Under the pieces are notes generated by a model. That model worked only from the letters and a program-made list of their open reading frames with translations, was not told the DNA's origin and did not search any database. Shown here one piece after another: positions 50,634 to 59,451 of a stretch of DNA of 64,000 nt. Where the stretch lies: assembly GCF_001667015.1 (NCBI RefSeq), contig NZ_LZIS01000116.1, forward strand, positions 34,874 through 98,873. Reading direction: 5' to 3'. The position numbers and the translations under genes were made by a program. Numbering within the stretch: position 1 is the first letter of the stretch; the number at the start of each line of letters is the position of its first letter. The DNA is from Mycobacterium sp. E3198. Its GTDB lineage: Bacteria > Actinomycetota > Actinomycetes > Mycobacteriales > Mycobacteriaceae.

Positions 50634-51482
50634 TCAGCTCGGCGGGGCCTCCCACAGCAACGGCGGCTTGGGCCGTTGCGGTGGCGCCGGTGGCGTGTCC
50701 TCGACGATCACCGGGTCGCCGACGTGGACGGTGTCGTAGTACCACTCCGCGTCCTCGGGGGCCAAGCTGATGCAGCCGTGGCTGGTGTTCTCCAGCCCCA
50801 TCGCGTTGACGGCCCACGGGGCCGAATGGACGAAGAGGCCGCGGCTGGTGAAGCGGACGGCGTAGTCCACCGGGATGCGGTAGCCGTCGGGGTCGTCGAC
50901 GGGGATGCCGACGCTGCTCGAGTCCATGATCACCGTGCGTTCCTTGGACAGGACGGTGTAGGAGCCGACCGGCGTCGGGTACTCGGGCCGGCCCATCGAG
51001 GCCGGCAGCACACCCTCTTCTCCCCAGTGGGGCCGGTGGTGGGGCGCGGGCAGCGGCGGCCCCCCGTCGATGGTCACCCGGAAGGTGTGGTCGGCGACGT
51101 TGGCGACGCCGACCACGGCGGGACCCGTCTGAAATTCCGTGGCCCGCCCGCCCACCGAGAGCGCCACCGTGCTGTGTGCCGGCCAGTAGTGGTCGGGAAC
51201 CCAGCGCATCACGTCGGCGTCGAGCCAGTCGTACTTGCCGGTCATCGGTGGCGCCGAGGTGACCTGCACGCCGCGCTCGGCCGCGCGTCGGTCGGTGACG
51301 GGCGCGCCGAACCTCACCACCACCGGGTGTGCCACGCCGACCACCGATCCGCGCGCAGGCAGGACCGAGGCGATGGTGGGGCCGTAGGGCCGGCTCGCCG
51401 CCGCCAGGCGCACGTCGACCGGCCCCGTTACCACGCTCGCGGCGATCCCCACGGCGAGCACACACCGAACAACCGCTCGCAT
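50634..51482 (-). CDS. ldtC: L,D-transpeptidase LdtC
   Basis: A 282-residue secreted enzyme with a signal peptide (about residues 1-28), an Ig-like domain and a YkuD catalytic domain ending in the motif HGCISL with the nucleophilic Cys. L,D-transpeptidases make 3->3 peptidoglycan cross-links and are inhibited by carbapenems. It corresponds by position to Rv1433 (LdtC). A Pro-rich C-terminal tail (PPAPPQRPKPP) follows the catalytic domain. Confidence 0.92.
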   Translation of the reverse strand: MRAVVRCVLAVGIAASVVTGPVDVRLAAASRPYGPTIASVLPARGSVVGVAHPVVVRFGAPVTDRRAAERGVQVTSAPPMTGKYDWLDADVMRWVPDHYWPAHSTVALSVGGRATEFQTGPAVVGVANVADHTFRVTIDGGPPLPAPHHRPHWGEEGVLPASMGRPEYPTPVGSYTVLSKERTVIMDSSSVGIPVDDPDGYRIPVDYAVRFTSRGLFVHSAPWAVNAMGLENTSHGCISLAPEDAEWYYDTVHVGDPVIVEDTPPAPPQRPKPPLLWEAPPS

Positions 51483-51602
51483 GGCTCCAATTCCTTAGCT
51501 AACCGACCCAAATCCATCAACTGACACAGTTGCAATAGGGATGTTAGAGGGCGGGCGACCAGCGGAAGCGCAAGGGCGCGTGCGCAATTGGTCAAATCTC
51601 AG

Positions 51603-53027
51603 TCACGGTTTGGCCACGGTGAGCCACCGCAACGCCGACGCGGCGGCGTGGTACCCGCACAGCCCGTGGATGCCGGCGCCCGGCGGCGTCGACTGCGAAC
51701 AGAGGTAGACGCCCGGCACGCCGGTCGCATACGGGTTGACCGCGATCCGCGGGCGCAGGATGACCTGGAGGCCGTCGTTGGCGCCGCCGAGGATGTCCCC
51801 GCCGATGTAGTTGGGGTTGTAGGCCGCCAGGTCGGCGGTGCCCGTGCTGACGGTCGCGGTGACGCGGTCGCGAAAGCCCGGGGCGAACCGCTCGATCTGG
51901 CCGGTGACCGCGGCCGTCGCATCGCCGGTGTAGCCGAACGGCACATGGGCGTAGGCCCAGATCGGGTTGACGTTGCCCGACGACCGCGACGGGTCGGCCA
52001 GGTACTGCTGCCCGACGAGGACGAACGGCCGCTGCGCCATCTTGCCTTGGGCGCGTTGCCGCTCGGTCTCCACGGTCTCGGCGAACGTGCCGCCGAGGTG
52101 CACGGTGCCGGCGCGGCGGCAGTCGGGGTTGGTCCACGGGATGCGGCCCTCGATCGCGAAGTCGACCTTGAACGCCGACGACCCCTGGCGGAAGCGCCGG
52201 TAGGCGCGCGCGACGCGGCCGGGCATGACGTCGCCGTAGATCCTCAGCGCCGCCGCGGGGGTGAGGTCGAGCATGACGATGTCGGCGGCGGGGATGTCGC
52301 GGCGGTCGGTGACGGTCACCGAAGTGCTCACGGTGCCGCCGTGCGCAGAAAGGGCCGCGGCCAGCGCCCGGATGATCGACCCGGATCCCCCCTGGGCGAC
52401 GGGCCACCCGTGGCGGTGCCCGCCGGCCAAAAACATCAGCCCCATGGCCGCGGTGAGCGGCCGGTCCAGCCGGGTGAACATGTGCGCGGACGCGCCGCCG
52501 AACAACGCGCGCGCCCGCTCGGTGCGAAACCACCGCGCCAGCACCGTCGCGGGCAACAGCGCCCGCGGACCGAACAGGGCGACGCGCACCGGGTGCCGCG
52601 GAAAATGCAGGATCGGCCGAAAGAAATCCTCGGCGAGCTCGTCGAACCCCGCCGCGAGGTCCCCGAAGGCGTGCCGCCACCGCTTCCCGTCCGGCCCCAT
52701 GCCGGCCGCGGTCGCCTCGATCGACCGATACAGCACGCCCGCGGTGCCGTCGTCCAGCGGGTGCGCACAGTCGATTTCGGGCCATTTCCACACCAGCCCA
52801 TGGTCTTTCAGCCCGATCTGTTCCCAGAACGGCGAGCCGACGCCGAACGGGTGGGAAGCCGAGCAGTGGTCGTGGATGACGCCGGGCACCGTCAGCTCAC
52901 CCGAGCGGGCTCCCCCGCCGACCGTGTCGCGGGCCTCCAGCACATGCACGTCGACGCCGTTGCGAGCCAGGTGGATCGCCGCGGCCAGGCCGTTGGGCCC
53001 GGCGCCGACGACGACCGCCTTGGTCAC
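51603..53027 (-). CDS. FAD-dependent oxidoreductase (phytoene desaturase-like, Rv1432-type)
   Basis: A 474-residue amine-oxidase/phytoene-desaturase-fold protein. The dinucleotide motif VVVGAGPNGLAAAIHLARNG is at the N-terminus with the ribose-binding Glu (LEA) after it, and a C-terminal FAD motif lies in PPGAGIHGLCG. The GTG start overlaps the preceding gene by four bases; the longer frame lies inside that gene. Substrate unknown. It is coupled to the DUF3556 membrane protein. Confidence 0.9.
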   Translation of the reverse strand: MTKAVVVGAGPNGLAAAIHLARNGVDVHVLEARDTVGGGARSGELTVPGVIHDHCSASHPFGVGSPFWEQIGLKDHGLVWKWPEIDCAHPLDDGTAGVLYRSIEATAAGMGPDGKRWRHAFGDLAAGFDELAEDFFRPILHFPRHPVRVALFGPRALLPATVLARWFRTERARALFGGASAHMFTRLDRPLTAAMGLMFLAGGHRHGWPVAQGGSGSIIRALAAALSAHGGTVSTSVTVTDRRDIPAADIVMLDLTPAAALRIYGDVMPGRVARAYRRFRQGSSAFKVDFAIEGRIPWTNPDCRRAGTVHLGGTFAETVETERQRAQGKMAQRPFVLVGQQYLADPSRSSGNVNPIWAYAHVPFGYTGDATAAVTGQIERFAPGFRDRVTATVSTGTADLAAYNPNYIGGDILGGANDGLQVILRPRIAVNPYATGVPGVYLCSQSTPPGAGIHGLCGYHAAASALRWLTVAKP

Positions 53028-54748
53028 GACTCGCCGTGAACGACCGGCTGTGTGGTGAGGTGGACGGGGAACTCGTCCCCGGGCTCCGGCCACGGCTGGC
53101 GGGTCAGCATGTCCGCGACCTCCACGTAGCCCGACTCGATCAGTCCGGTCTTGGCATCCAGGATGCGGTACCACTGCTTTTGGATGTGGATCGGCTGACC
53201 TTCGAGCACGATGACGCGGACGTCACCGTCGTCGAATCCGCAGCGCCGTTGCACCGCCTCGAGCAGTTGTTCGTTGTGCAGGTGGCCCTCGCCGAAGTTC
53301 CATCCGACCAGCGGCCCGGCAACCACTTCGCCGTCGCGGATGCGGTAATCGGCCTCGTTGGCGATCGCGCGGGGCAATAGCCCGTTGAGTGCCCTGCCGT
53401 GCGTGTGCATCGCCCGGAAAGCGGCCACCTTGTCGGACATCACTTCGGCGGTCCCCGCGCCGTAGAGCTTGGCCAGCTGATTCACCACGAGCGCAGAGCT
53501 TTTCACGACCCGTGCCTCGATCTTGTCCTCGGCGCCCGCGCGGAAGCACCACACGCTGGTGGCCCAGTTGCCCGCGTAGTAGCGCATGGCCGGCAGGAAC
53601 GAAATCTTTTCGGGAAACATGTTTCCTGCGATCACGATGGCCACCGCGACGACGATGAGGGCGAGCAGCAGGGGCGATCGAAGGTCCGTGGCTCGGATCG
53701 CGCCGTAGTGCCCGAACAGATAGAACAGCGAGAAGATGAAGAACACGTTCCACTCCAACGGAACTCCCATCGGGAGGTTGGACAGGATGTTGAGGTGGAA
53801 GATCACCATGAACCCGATGAGGAACCATCGCCAGGGTTGATCGCCGGCGACGAAAACCAGCAGCGTCGGGACCACGAATTCCGCGGTGGTGCCGCCGATG
53901 TGCGCCATGGCCTTCGGCAACCACGACGGGCGCAGGTCGTTGACGTGGTCGAGGTAGAGCGCGTGTTTGAGGGGGTTGAACAGCCTGGGCCGCAACAGCG
54001 CGTTGTTGCTCGTCATCACCGAGACCACGTACGGGAAGTGGTGGTTGAGCTTGGAGGTCGCCGCTCCCCACCACAGGCACAACATGATGATCTTGTAGGC
54101 CGCGATCTGATCGGTGAACGGGAAGAAGAAAACGAACAGTTTCAGCCAATAGTGTTCGCCGCGGGCGGCCAGGAAGATCGTCTTGTCCCGCAGACCCAGT
54201 ACCGCCAGCGCGACGATCGTCGGCACCACCCGGACCGGGTCGATCAGGGGGCCCGGCGACAACAGCGCCCACACCCCGCCGACCAGCACGACGGCGTACA
54301 GCGCGACGTCGACGACGGTGCGGTTGTCGCCGGCCGTGAACGGGACCTTGCCCGGCCATGCGGGCAGCCGAATCGTGTTGGGGCGCAACCAATACAGGAA
54401 CCCACCGATGGGCGGCATGAACCGGCCGGTCAGCGGGCCGGAGCCGCAGCCGAAGCCGAGGACCTCGAACAGCAGCGTGAACACGATGAACTTCTGGTAC
54501 ACGATCGGCTGCGTCCACCAGTCGCCGATGCGCCCGAGGCCGCCCAGGCCGGGCGTCAGCGAGATGATCGCGGCCGGTGCCGCGACGTACAGGGCGATCT
54601 TCAGCAGGTACAGCAGGTACACCGCGTAGGGGGTGCCAAACCCGTGCTCCGCCCAGTGGCGGGTCACGATCTGCAGCCGCGTTGCCCGTGGCAACGTCCG
54701 CCAGGTGTCGGGGTCGACGTCCGGTAGCTCGGGTGACATGAATCCCAT
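53024..54748 (-). CDS. DUF3556 membrane protein (Rv1431-type)
   Basis: A 574-residue protein with about ten membrane helices in the first 380 residues and a soluble C-terminal domain of about 190 residues. It matches the mycobacterial DUF3556 family. Translational coupling to the FAD oxidoreductase suggests a two-component redox or lipid-modifying system. An alternative ATG lies three codons inside. No ribosome site is clear for either. Confidence 0.85.
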   Translation of the reverse strand: MGFMSPELPDVDPDTWRTLPRATRLQIVTRHWAEHGFGTPYAVYLLYLLKIALYVAAPAAIISLTPGLGGLGRIGDWWTQPIVYQKFIVFTLLFEVLGFGCGSGPLTGRFMPPIGGFLYWLRPNTIRLPAWPGKVPFTAGDNRTVVDVALYAVVLVGGVWALLSPGPLIDPVRVVPTIVALAVLGLRDKTIFLAARGEHYWLKLFVFFFPFTDQIAAYKIIMLCLWWGAATSKLNHHFPYVVSVMTSNNALLRPRLFNPLKHALYLDHVNDLRPSWLPKAMAHIGGTTAEFVVPTLLVFVAGDQPWRWFLIGFMVIFHLNILSNLPMGVPLEWNVFFIFSLFYLFGHYGAIRATDLRSPLLLALIVVAVAIVIAGNMFPEKISFLPAMRYYAGNWATSVWCFRAGAEDKIEARVVKSSALVVNQLAKLYGAGTAEVMSDKVAAFRAMHTHGRALNGLLPRAIANEADYRIRDGEVVAGPLVGWNFGEGHLHNEQLLEAVQRRCGFDDGDVRVIVLEGQPIHIQKQWYRILDAKTGLIESGYVEVADMLTRQPWPEPGDEFPVHLTTQPVVHGES

Positions 54749-54872
54749 GGGCGGCCCTAAAGTCCGAGAGGAAACCAGTTGGCCAATACAATCTATCCAC
54801 AGCGAGGGACCCAGCGGTATGGGTCGATGAGAATCGCTGACGCCCAGCCTGTTTGAGGCGCCGGCGGCGGCC

Positions 54873-55181
54873 CTAGCGGGTCGCGGGGCGCGAGCGATGC
54901 GGGAATCGCCGCTGCAGGTTTTCGATCATGCCGTCCAAAACCTGACGTTCCCGCTCTTCGCTGCTCGCCATGCGCCGAAGGCTGCCGGCGGCCTCCGCGT
55001 CGCCGGCGGCCTCGGCGGCCGCGATCGCCTTCTGGTACTCGCCCAGCCGGTGGTCGATGTGGCGGCGGCTCTGGACCAGGACCCGACGGAAGTAGTCGGC
55101 CTGCCGGTGATCGGCCGTCTCGACCACCGCGGCCGGCAGCGTGACATCGCGGGCTGGGCGGTTCACGGTCACGCCAGGCAT
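54873..55181 (-). CDS. Small coiled-coil hypothetical protein
   Basis: A 102-residue protein starting MPGVTVNRPARDVTLPAA, with a long charged helix (about residues 35-95, DYFRRVLVQSRRHIDHRLGE and onward) that resembles an antiparallel coiled coil. AAGGAGG lies five bases before the ATG, which is strong support that the gene is real. I do not recognise a family. The genes on both sides are conserved lipid or cell-wall genes. Confidence 0.72.
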   Translation of the reverse strand: MPGVTVNRPARDVTLPAAVVETADHRQADYFRRVLVQSRRHIDHRLGEYQKAIAAAEAAGDAEAAGSLRRMASSEERERQVLDGMIENLQRRFPHRSRPATR

Positions 55182-55633
55182 GGCCCCTCCTTGGCGGACG
55201 TTTACCGGGCCTGGGCGGACCGCGCTGCTGCGGGGCATCCGCCCGCGCCGGTCCCGAACACCACCCGAGGCGTGCCCAGCAGCCGGGCGGGTGGCGCGCT
55301 CGTCGGACAAACCGGCGACCTCCATTTCGGCCCTCTCAGCTGCGGCTTGGGTGTTTGGCGAGAGGTAACCATAACCCCCGGACCCGACCGGCGCCATAGG
55401 CGCGGGCCGCAAAGCAGGCCGGAAAACGAACGTTTCCCAAAATTGCATCGTGAATTGTCTTCCCCGAGCCGACCGACGCCCCACGCCCCGGCAGCGGATC
55501 CCTCTGCGGTGGGTTGGCTCAAACCGGTCGCGGGTACAAATCCGGGCAAACATCGCGCCGGCGGCCCGATCCCGGTCGCTACCATCGAGGGACTCGACGG
55601 GCATTGCGGCCCGCCAGAGCCACGAGGAGAAAC
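55182..55633. other. Intergenic region of about 450 bp, no gene recognised
   Basis: Reading frames here are shadows of flanking frames and lack ribosome sites. The region contains a less GC-rich patch (55425-55460, around AACGTTTCCCAAAATTGCA) that could hold the promoter for the acyltransferase operon, and presumably a promoter for the small coiled-coil gene. Nothing else can be supported. Confidence 0.5.
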
Positions 55634-56443
55634 GTGACCGACAGCGACAGCCCAGACATCGAGGACATCGAGAAATTCGACCCCGGTCTGACCCAGCGCC
55701 TGATGGGCGTGATGCGCCCGTTCCTGAAGACCTATTTCCGATCCGAGGTGCACGGCCTGGATTCATTCCCGCCGGGCGGGGCGCTGGTGGTCGGCAACCA
55801 TTCCGGGGGCATGTTCCCCATGGACGTCCCGATCTTCAGCGCCGGTTTCTACGAGAAGTTCGGCTACGGCCGGCCGGTCTACACCCTGAGTCACGACATC
55901 CTCATGACGGGCCCCACGGCATCGCTGTTCCGGCGCACCGGTTACATCCGGGCCAACCGGGAGAACGCGGCCAAGGCGCTGCGGTCGGGGGGCGTGGTGG
56001 TGGTGTTCCCGGGAGGCGATTACGACGCGTACCGGCCCACGGTCGCGGAGAACGTCATCGACTTCAACGGCCGCAAGGGCTACGTCAGCACGGCGATCGA
56101 GGCCGGCGTGCCCATCGTGCCCGCCGTGTCCATCGGCGGCCAGGAGACCCAGCTCTACCTGACCCGCGGCACCTGGCTGGCCGAGCGCCTGGGCATAAAG
56201 CGCTTGCTGCGCAGCGCAATTCTGCCGCTGTCGTTCGGCTTCCCGTTCGGGCTCAGCGCCGTCGTGCCGCCCAACGTGCCGCTGCCCGCCAAGATCGTGA
56301 CGCAGGTGCTGCCGCCCATCGACATCGCCGCGCAGTTCGGCGACGACCCGGACGTCGACGAGGTCGACGAGCATGTGCGGTCGGTGATGCAGCAGGCGCT
56401 CGACGGGCTCGCCGCCAAACGACGCTTCCCGATCCTGGGCTGA
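55634..56443 (+). CDS. PlsC-like lysophospholipid/monoacylglycerol acyltransferase (Rv1428c-type)
   Basis: A 269-residue acyltransferase. The first motif is GNHSGGMFPMD, in which His and Asp are eight residues apart rather than five as in classical HX4D; this spacing fits the MGAT-like branch. A second block, VVVFPGGDYDAYRPT, matches the EGTR-type substrate motif with Gly-Gly. The GTG has GAGGAG upstream. It heads an operon with fadD12 and lipO, implying acyl transfer from an activated fatty acid. Confidence 0.88.
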   Translation: MTDSDSPDIEDIEKFDPGLTQRLMGVMRPFLKTYFRSEVHGLDSFPPGGALVVGNHSGGMFPMDVPIFSAGFYEKFGYGRPVYTLSHDILMTGPTASLFRRTGYIRANRENAAKALRSGGVVVVFPGGDYDAYRPTVAENVIDFNGRKGYVSTAIEAGVPIVPAVSIGGQETQLYLTRGTWLAERLGIKRLLRSAILPLSFGFPFGLSAVVPPNVPLPAKIVTQVLPPIDIAAQFGDDPDVDEVDEHVRSVMQQALDGLAAKRRFPILG

Positions 56444-56446
56444 GCC

Positions 56447-58078
56447 GTGGCCTCCCCCGTCAACCAGGCTCTCGACGGCCTCGGTGTCTTAGGAACCCTG
56501 TGGCGCGCCGGGATGATCGCGCCGATGCGCCCCGACCGCTACCTGAAGATGGCCGCGGCCATGCGCCGCGAGGGCCTGGGCATGACCGTGGGCTTCGCCA
56601 GCGCGGCGGCGCGCTGCCCGGACCGTCCCGGCCTGATCGACGAGCTGGGCACGCTGACCTGGCGGCAGCTCGACGAGCGGATCAACGCGTTCGGCGCGGC
56701 GCTGCAGGGCCTGCCCTCGGGTCAGCCGAAGGTCGTTGGGATCATGTGCCGCAACCACCGCGGCTTCGTCGAGGCGGTGGTGGCCGCCGCCCGGATCGGC
56801 TCGGACGTCGTGCTGCTCAACACGTCGTTCGCCGGGCCGGCCCTGGCCGACGTGGTCAACCGCGAAGGCGTCGACGCCGTGGTGTACGACGAGGAGTTCA
56901 CCGAGACCGTCGATCGCGCGCTGGCCGACAAGCCGGACGCCACCCGGATCCTGGCCTGGACCTCCGACGGGCAGCACGGCGCGACGGTCGAGCGGCTGAT
57001 CGCCGAGGACGCCGGCCAACGGCCGCACCGCACCGGGCGCAAGGGCAGGATGATCCTGCTGACCTCGGGCACCACCGGAACACCCAAGGGCGCCAACCAA
57101 ACCGGCGGCAACGCCGGAGTGGGCACGCTCAAGGCGATCCTGGACCGCACGCCGTGGCGGGCGGAGGAAACCGTCGTGATCGCGGCGCCGATGTTCCACG
57201 CCTGGGGCTTCTCGCAGCTGATCTTCGCCGCGTCGATGGCCTGCACCGTGGTCACCCGGCGCAAGTTCGACCCGGAGGCCACCCTGGACCTCGTCGACCG
57301 CCATCAGGCGACCGGCCTGGCGGTGGTGCCGGTGATGTTCGACCGCATCATGGAGCTGCCCGCCGAGGTGCGAAACCGGTACAGCGGCAAGTCATTGCGG
57401 TTCGCCGCGGCGTCCGGGTCCCGGATGCGCCCCGACGTCGTCATCGCGTTCATGGACCAGTTCGGCGACGTGATCTACAACAACTACAACGCCACCGAGG
57501 CCGGCATGATCGCCACCGCCACCCCGGCGGACCTGCGTGCGGCCCCCGACACCGCGGGCCGGCCGGCGGGCGGAACCGAAATCCGCATCCTGGACCACGA
57601 ATTCAACGAGCTGCCCACCGGGGAGGTCGGCACCATCTACGTCCGCAACGACACCCAGTTCGAGGGCTACACGTCGGGCACCACGAAGGATTTTCACGCC
57701 GGGTACATGTCGTCGGGCGACGTCGGATACCTCGACGAGGCCGGGCGGCTGTTCGTCGTGGGACGCGACGACGAGATGATCGTGTCCGGCGGCGAGAACG
57801 TCTACCCGATCGAGGTGGAGAAGACGCTGGCGGCGCACCCCGAGGTGGCGGAGGCCGCGGTGATCGGCGTGGACGACGAGCAGTACGGGCAGCGGCTGGC
57901 GGCCTTCGTGGTGCTGGTCCCGGGCGGATCGGCCACGGTCGACACGCTCAAACAACACGTGCGCGAGAACCTGGCCAACTACAAGGTGCCCCGCGAAATC
58001 ACCGTCCTCGACGAGCTGCCCCGCGGCAGCACCGGCAAGATCCTGCGCAACGAGCTGCAGGCCCGGGTCGGCGGCTGA
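56447..58078 (+). CDS. fadD12: Long-chain fatty-acid-CoA ligase FadD12
   Basis: A 543-residue ANL-superfamily ligase. The P-loop is LTSGTTGTPKGAN, the A5 motif YNNYNATEAG, A8 is SSGDVGYLDEAGRLFVVGRDD-like, and the catalytic Lys lies in RGSTGKILRNEL. It activates fatty acids to acyl-CoA. It begins with GTG three bases after the acyltransferase stop and overlaps lipO by one base (TGATG). The name follows Rv1427c. A decayed copy of its 3' end is found at 63235. Confidence 0.93.
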   Translation: MASPVNQALDGLGVLGTLWRAGMIAPMRPDRYLKMAAAMRREGLGMTVGFASAAARCPDRPGLIDELGTLTWRQLDERINAFGAALQGLPSGQPKVVGIMCRNHRGFVEAVVAAARIGSDVVLLNTSFAGPALADVVNREGVDAVVYDEEFTETVDRALADKPDATRILAWTSDGQHGATVERLIAEDAGQRPHRTGRKGRMILLTSGTTGTPKGANQTGGNAGVGTLKAILDRTPWRAEETVVIAAPMFHAWGFSQLIFAASMACTVVTRRKFDPEATLDLVDRHQATGLAVVPVMFDRIMELPAEVRNRYSGKSLRFAAASGSRMRPDVVIAFMDQFGDVIYNNYNATEAGMIATATPADLRAAPDTAGRPAGGTEIRILDHEFNELPTGEVGTIYVRNDTQFEGYTSGTTKDFHAGYMSSGDVGYLDEAGRLFVVGRDDEMIVSGGENVYPIEVEKTLAAHPEVAEAAVIGVDDEQYGQRLAAFVVLVPGGSATVDTLKQHVRENLANYKVPREITVLDELPRGSTGKILRNELQARVGG

Positions 58079-59349
58079 TGCGCTTCAACGTCAGACAACC
58101 CAGGCCGCTGGCGCGTGCCGCGCTCGAATTGACCAACGCTGCCAACGGATTACACCCGATCAGCCGGCATCCCTACGCCTCGGTGCTGGTGTTCTGGTTC
58201 GGCTGGCCGGCGTCGGAGGTGCCGGGCCTCTACGCCGCCGCCTCCATGCTCGATGCCGCCCGACGCGCCCGCCGGGGTGATTTCGCGGGACGAAAGGGAA
58301 AGCTGGCGCTGGCCCTCACGGTCGCGTCCTGGCCGATCCTGGGAATGATCCAATACCGTGGCGCGACAACCCCCGGCCCAGTGCTGGAAACCGGACTGAA
58401 AGAAGAGCTCGGCCCCGATTACGCCGAGGAACTGGCCAAACTGCCCGCGACGCCGACCCCTCGAAAGGGCAGGGGCCGACGCAACCCACCCCTGCGCACC
58501 ACGGTGGCCCGGCGGCGCTTCGTCGACAAAGAAAACATCGTGTCCTACGGCCCGCACGGGCGCGCGAACCTGGCCGACATCTGGCGTCGACGCGACCTGC
58601 CGCGCGATGGCAAGGCGCCGGTGCTGTTGCAGGTGCCCGGCGGCGCGTGGATGATCGGGTGGCGCCGCCCGCAGGCGTATCCCCTGATGAGCCATCTGGT
58701 TTCGCGCGGCTGGGTGTGCGTGTCGATGAACTACCGCGTTTCTCCCTGGCACACCTGGCCCGACCACATCGTCGACGTCAAGCGCGCGCTGAAGTGGGTC
58801 AAGGAGAACATCTCGGCCTATGGCGGAGACCCGGATTTCGTTGCGATCAGCGGCGGCTCGGCGGGTGGTCACCTGTCCGCGTTGGCGGCCCTGACGCCCA
58901 ACGACCCCAAATTCCAGCCGGGCTTCGAAGAGGCCGATACCTCGGTGGTGGCGGCCGTCCCGTACTACGGGCGCTACGACTGGTATTCCACCGAGGCCGA
59001 CGGGCGCGCCGAGTTCGTCGAGGTGCTCGAAAGGCTGGTGGTAAAACACAAGCTCAGCACCCACCGGCACATCTACCTCGACGCCTCGCCGATCCAATAC
59101 GTGCGGCCGGACGCACCGCCATTTTTCGTCCTGCATGGAACTGACGATTCCCTGATCCCGGTCGTCGAGGCGCAGGAGTTCGTCGGCGAACTCCGGTCGG
59201 TGTCGAAGTCCCCCGTGGTCTACGCCGAATTGCCTTACGCGCAACACGCTTTCGACATCTTCGGTTCGCCGCGGGCGAATAAATCCGCGCAGGCGGTGGC
59301 CCGGTTCCTGTCCTGGGTCTACGCGACCACCTATCTCGGGCGCGACTAG
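58078..59349 (+). CDS. lipO: HSL-family esterase/lipase LipO
   Basis: A 423-residue alpha/beta-hydrolase with a hydrophobic N-terminal third. The nucleophile elbow is GGSAGG, the acid is in HGTDDSLIPV and the His in AQHAFDIF. The oxyanion motif is VPGGAW in place of the usual HGGGW. It corresponds to Rv1426c. With fadD12 and the acyltransferase it makes a lipid remodelling operon. The 3' third is also present as a remnant at 63304-63476. Confidence 0.92.
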   Translation: MRFNVRQPRPLARAALELTNAANGLHPISRHPYASVLVFWFGWPASEVPGLYAAASMLDAARRARRGDFAGRKGKLALALTVASWPILGMIQYRGATTPGPVLETGLKEELGPDYAEELAKLPATPTPRKGRGRRNPPLRTTVARRRFVDKENIVSYGPHGRANLADIWRRRDLPRDGKAPVLLQVPGGAWMIGWRRPQAYPLMSHLVSRGWVCVSMNYRVSPWHTWPDHIVDVKRALKWVKENISAYGGDPDFVAISGGSAGGHLSALAALTPNDPKFQPGFEEADTSVVAAVPYYGRYDWYSTEADGRAEFVEVLERLVVKHKLSTHRHIYLDASPIQYVRPDAPPFFVLHGTDDSLIPVVEAQEFVGELRSVSKSPVVYAELPYAQHAFDIFGSPRANKSAQAVARFLSWVYATTYLGRD

Positions 59350-59410
59350 GGCCATAAGTCACATCTTTAGGGGCTTTCGCCTGCATTGCTGTCCGCTCGC
59401 CAGAGGCAAA

Positions 59411-59428
59411 ACTAGAACGTGTTCTAGT
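59411..59428. promoter_or_regulatory. KstR operator upstream of the KshA-type gene
   Basis: TAGAACGTGTTCTA (59413-59426) fits the KstR consensus TnnAACnnGTTnnA at every fixed position, and the palindrome extends to ACTAG...CTAGT. It lies 25 bp before the GTG start, in reach of the promoter. KstR represses cholesterol catabolism genes until a sterol CoA thioester is present. Confidence 0.85.
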
Positions 59429-59451
59429 CGGTCGGCGAGTGGAGGCGCACG

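Noticed and set aside
55202..55753. Reverse-strand frame of 183 codons overlapping the acyltransferase start
   Set aside because: It runs antisense into the conserved acyltransferase gene and lacks start signals.
55450..59349. Single frame of about 1300 codons spanning the acyltransferase, fadD12 and lipO
   Set aside because: Only the last 423 codons (lipO) are real in this frame; the rest is an out-of-frame reading of the two upstream genes.
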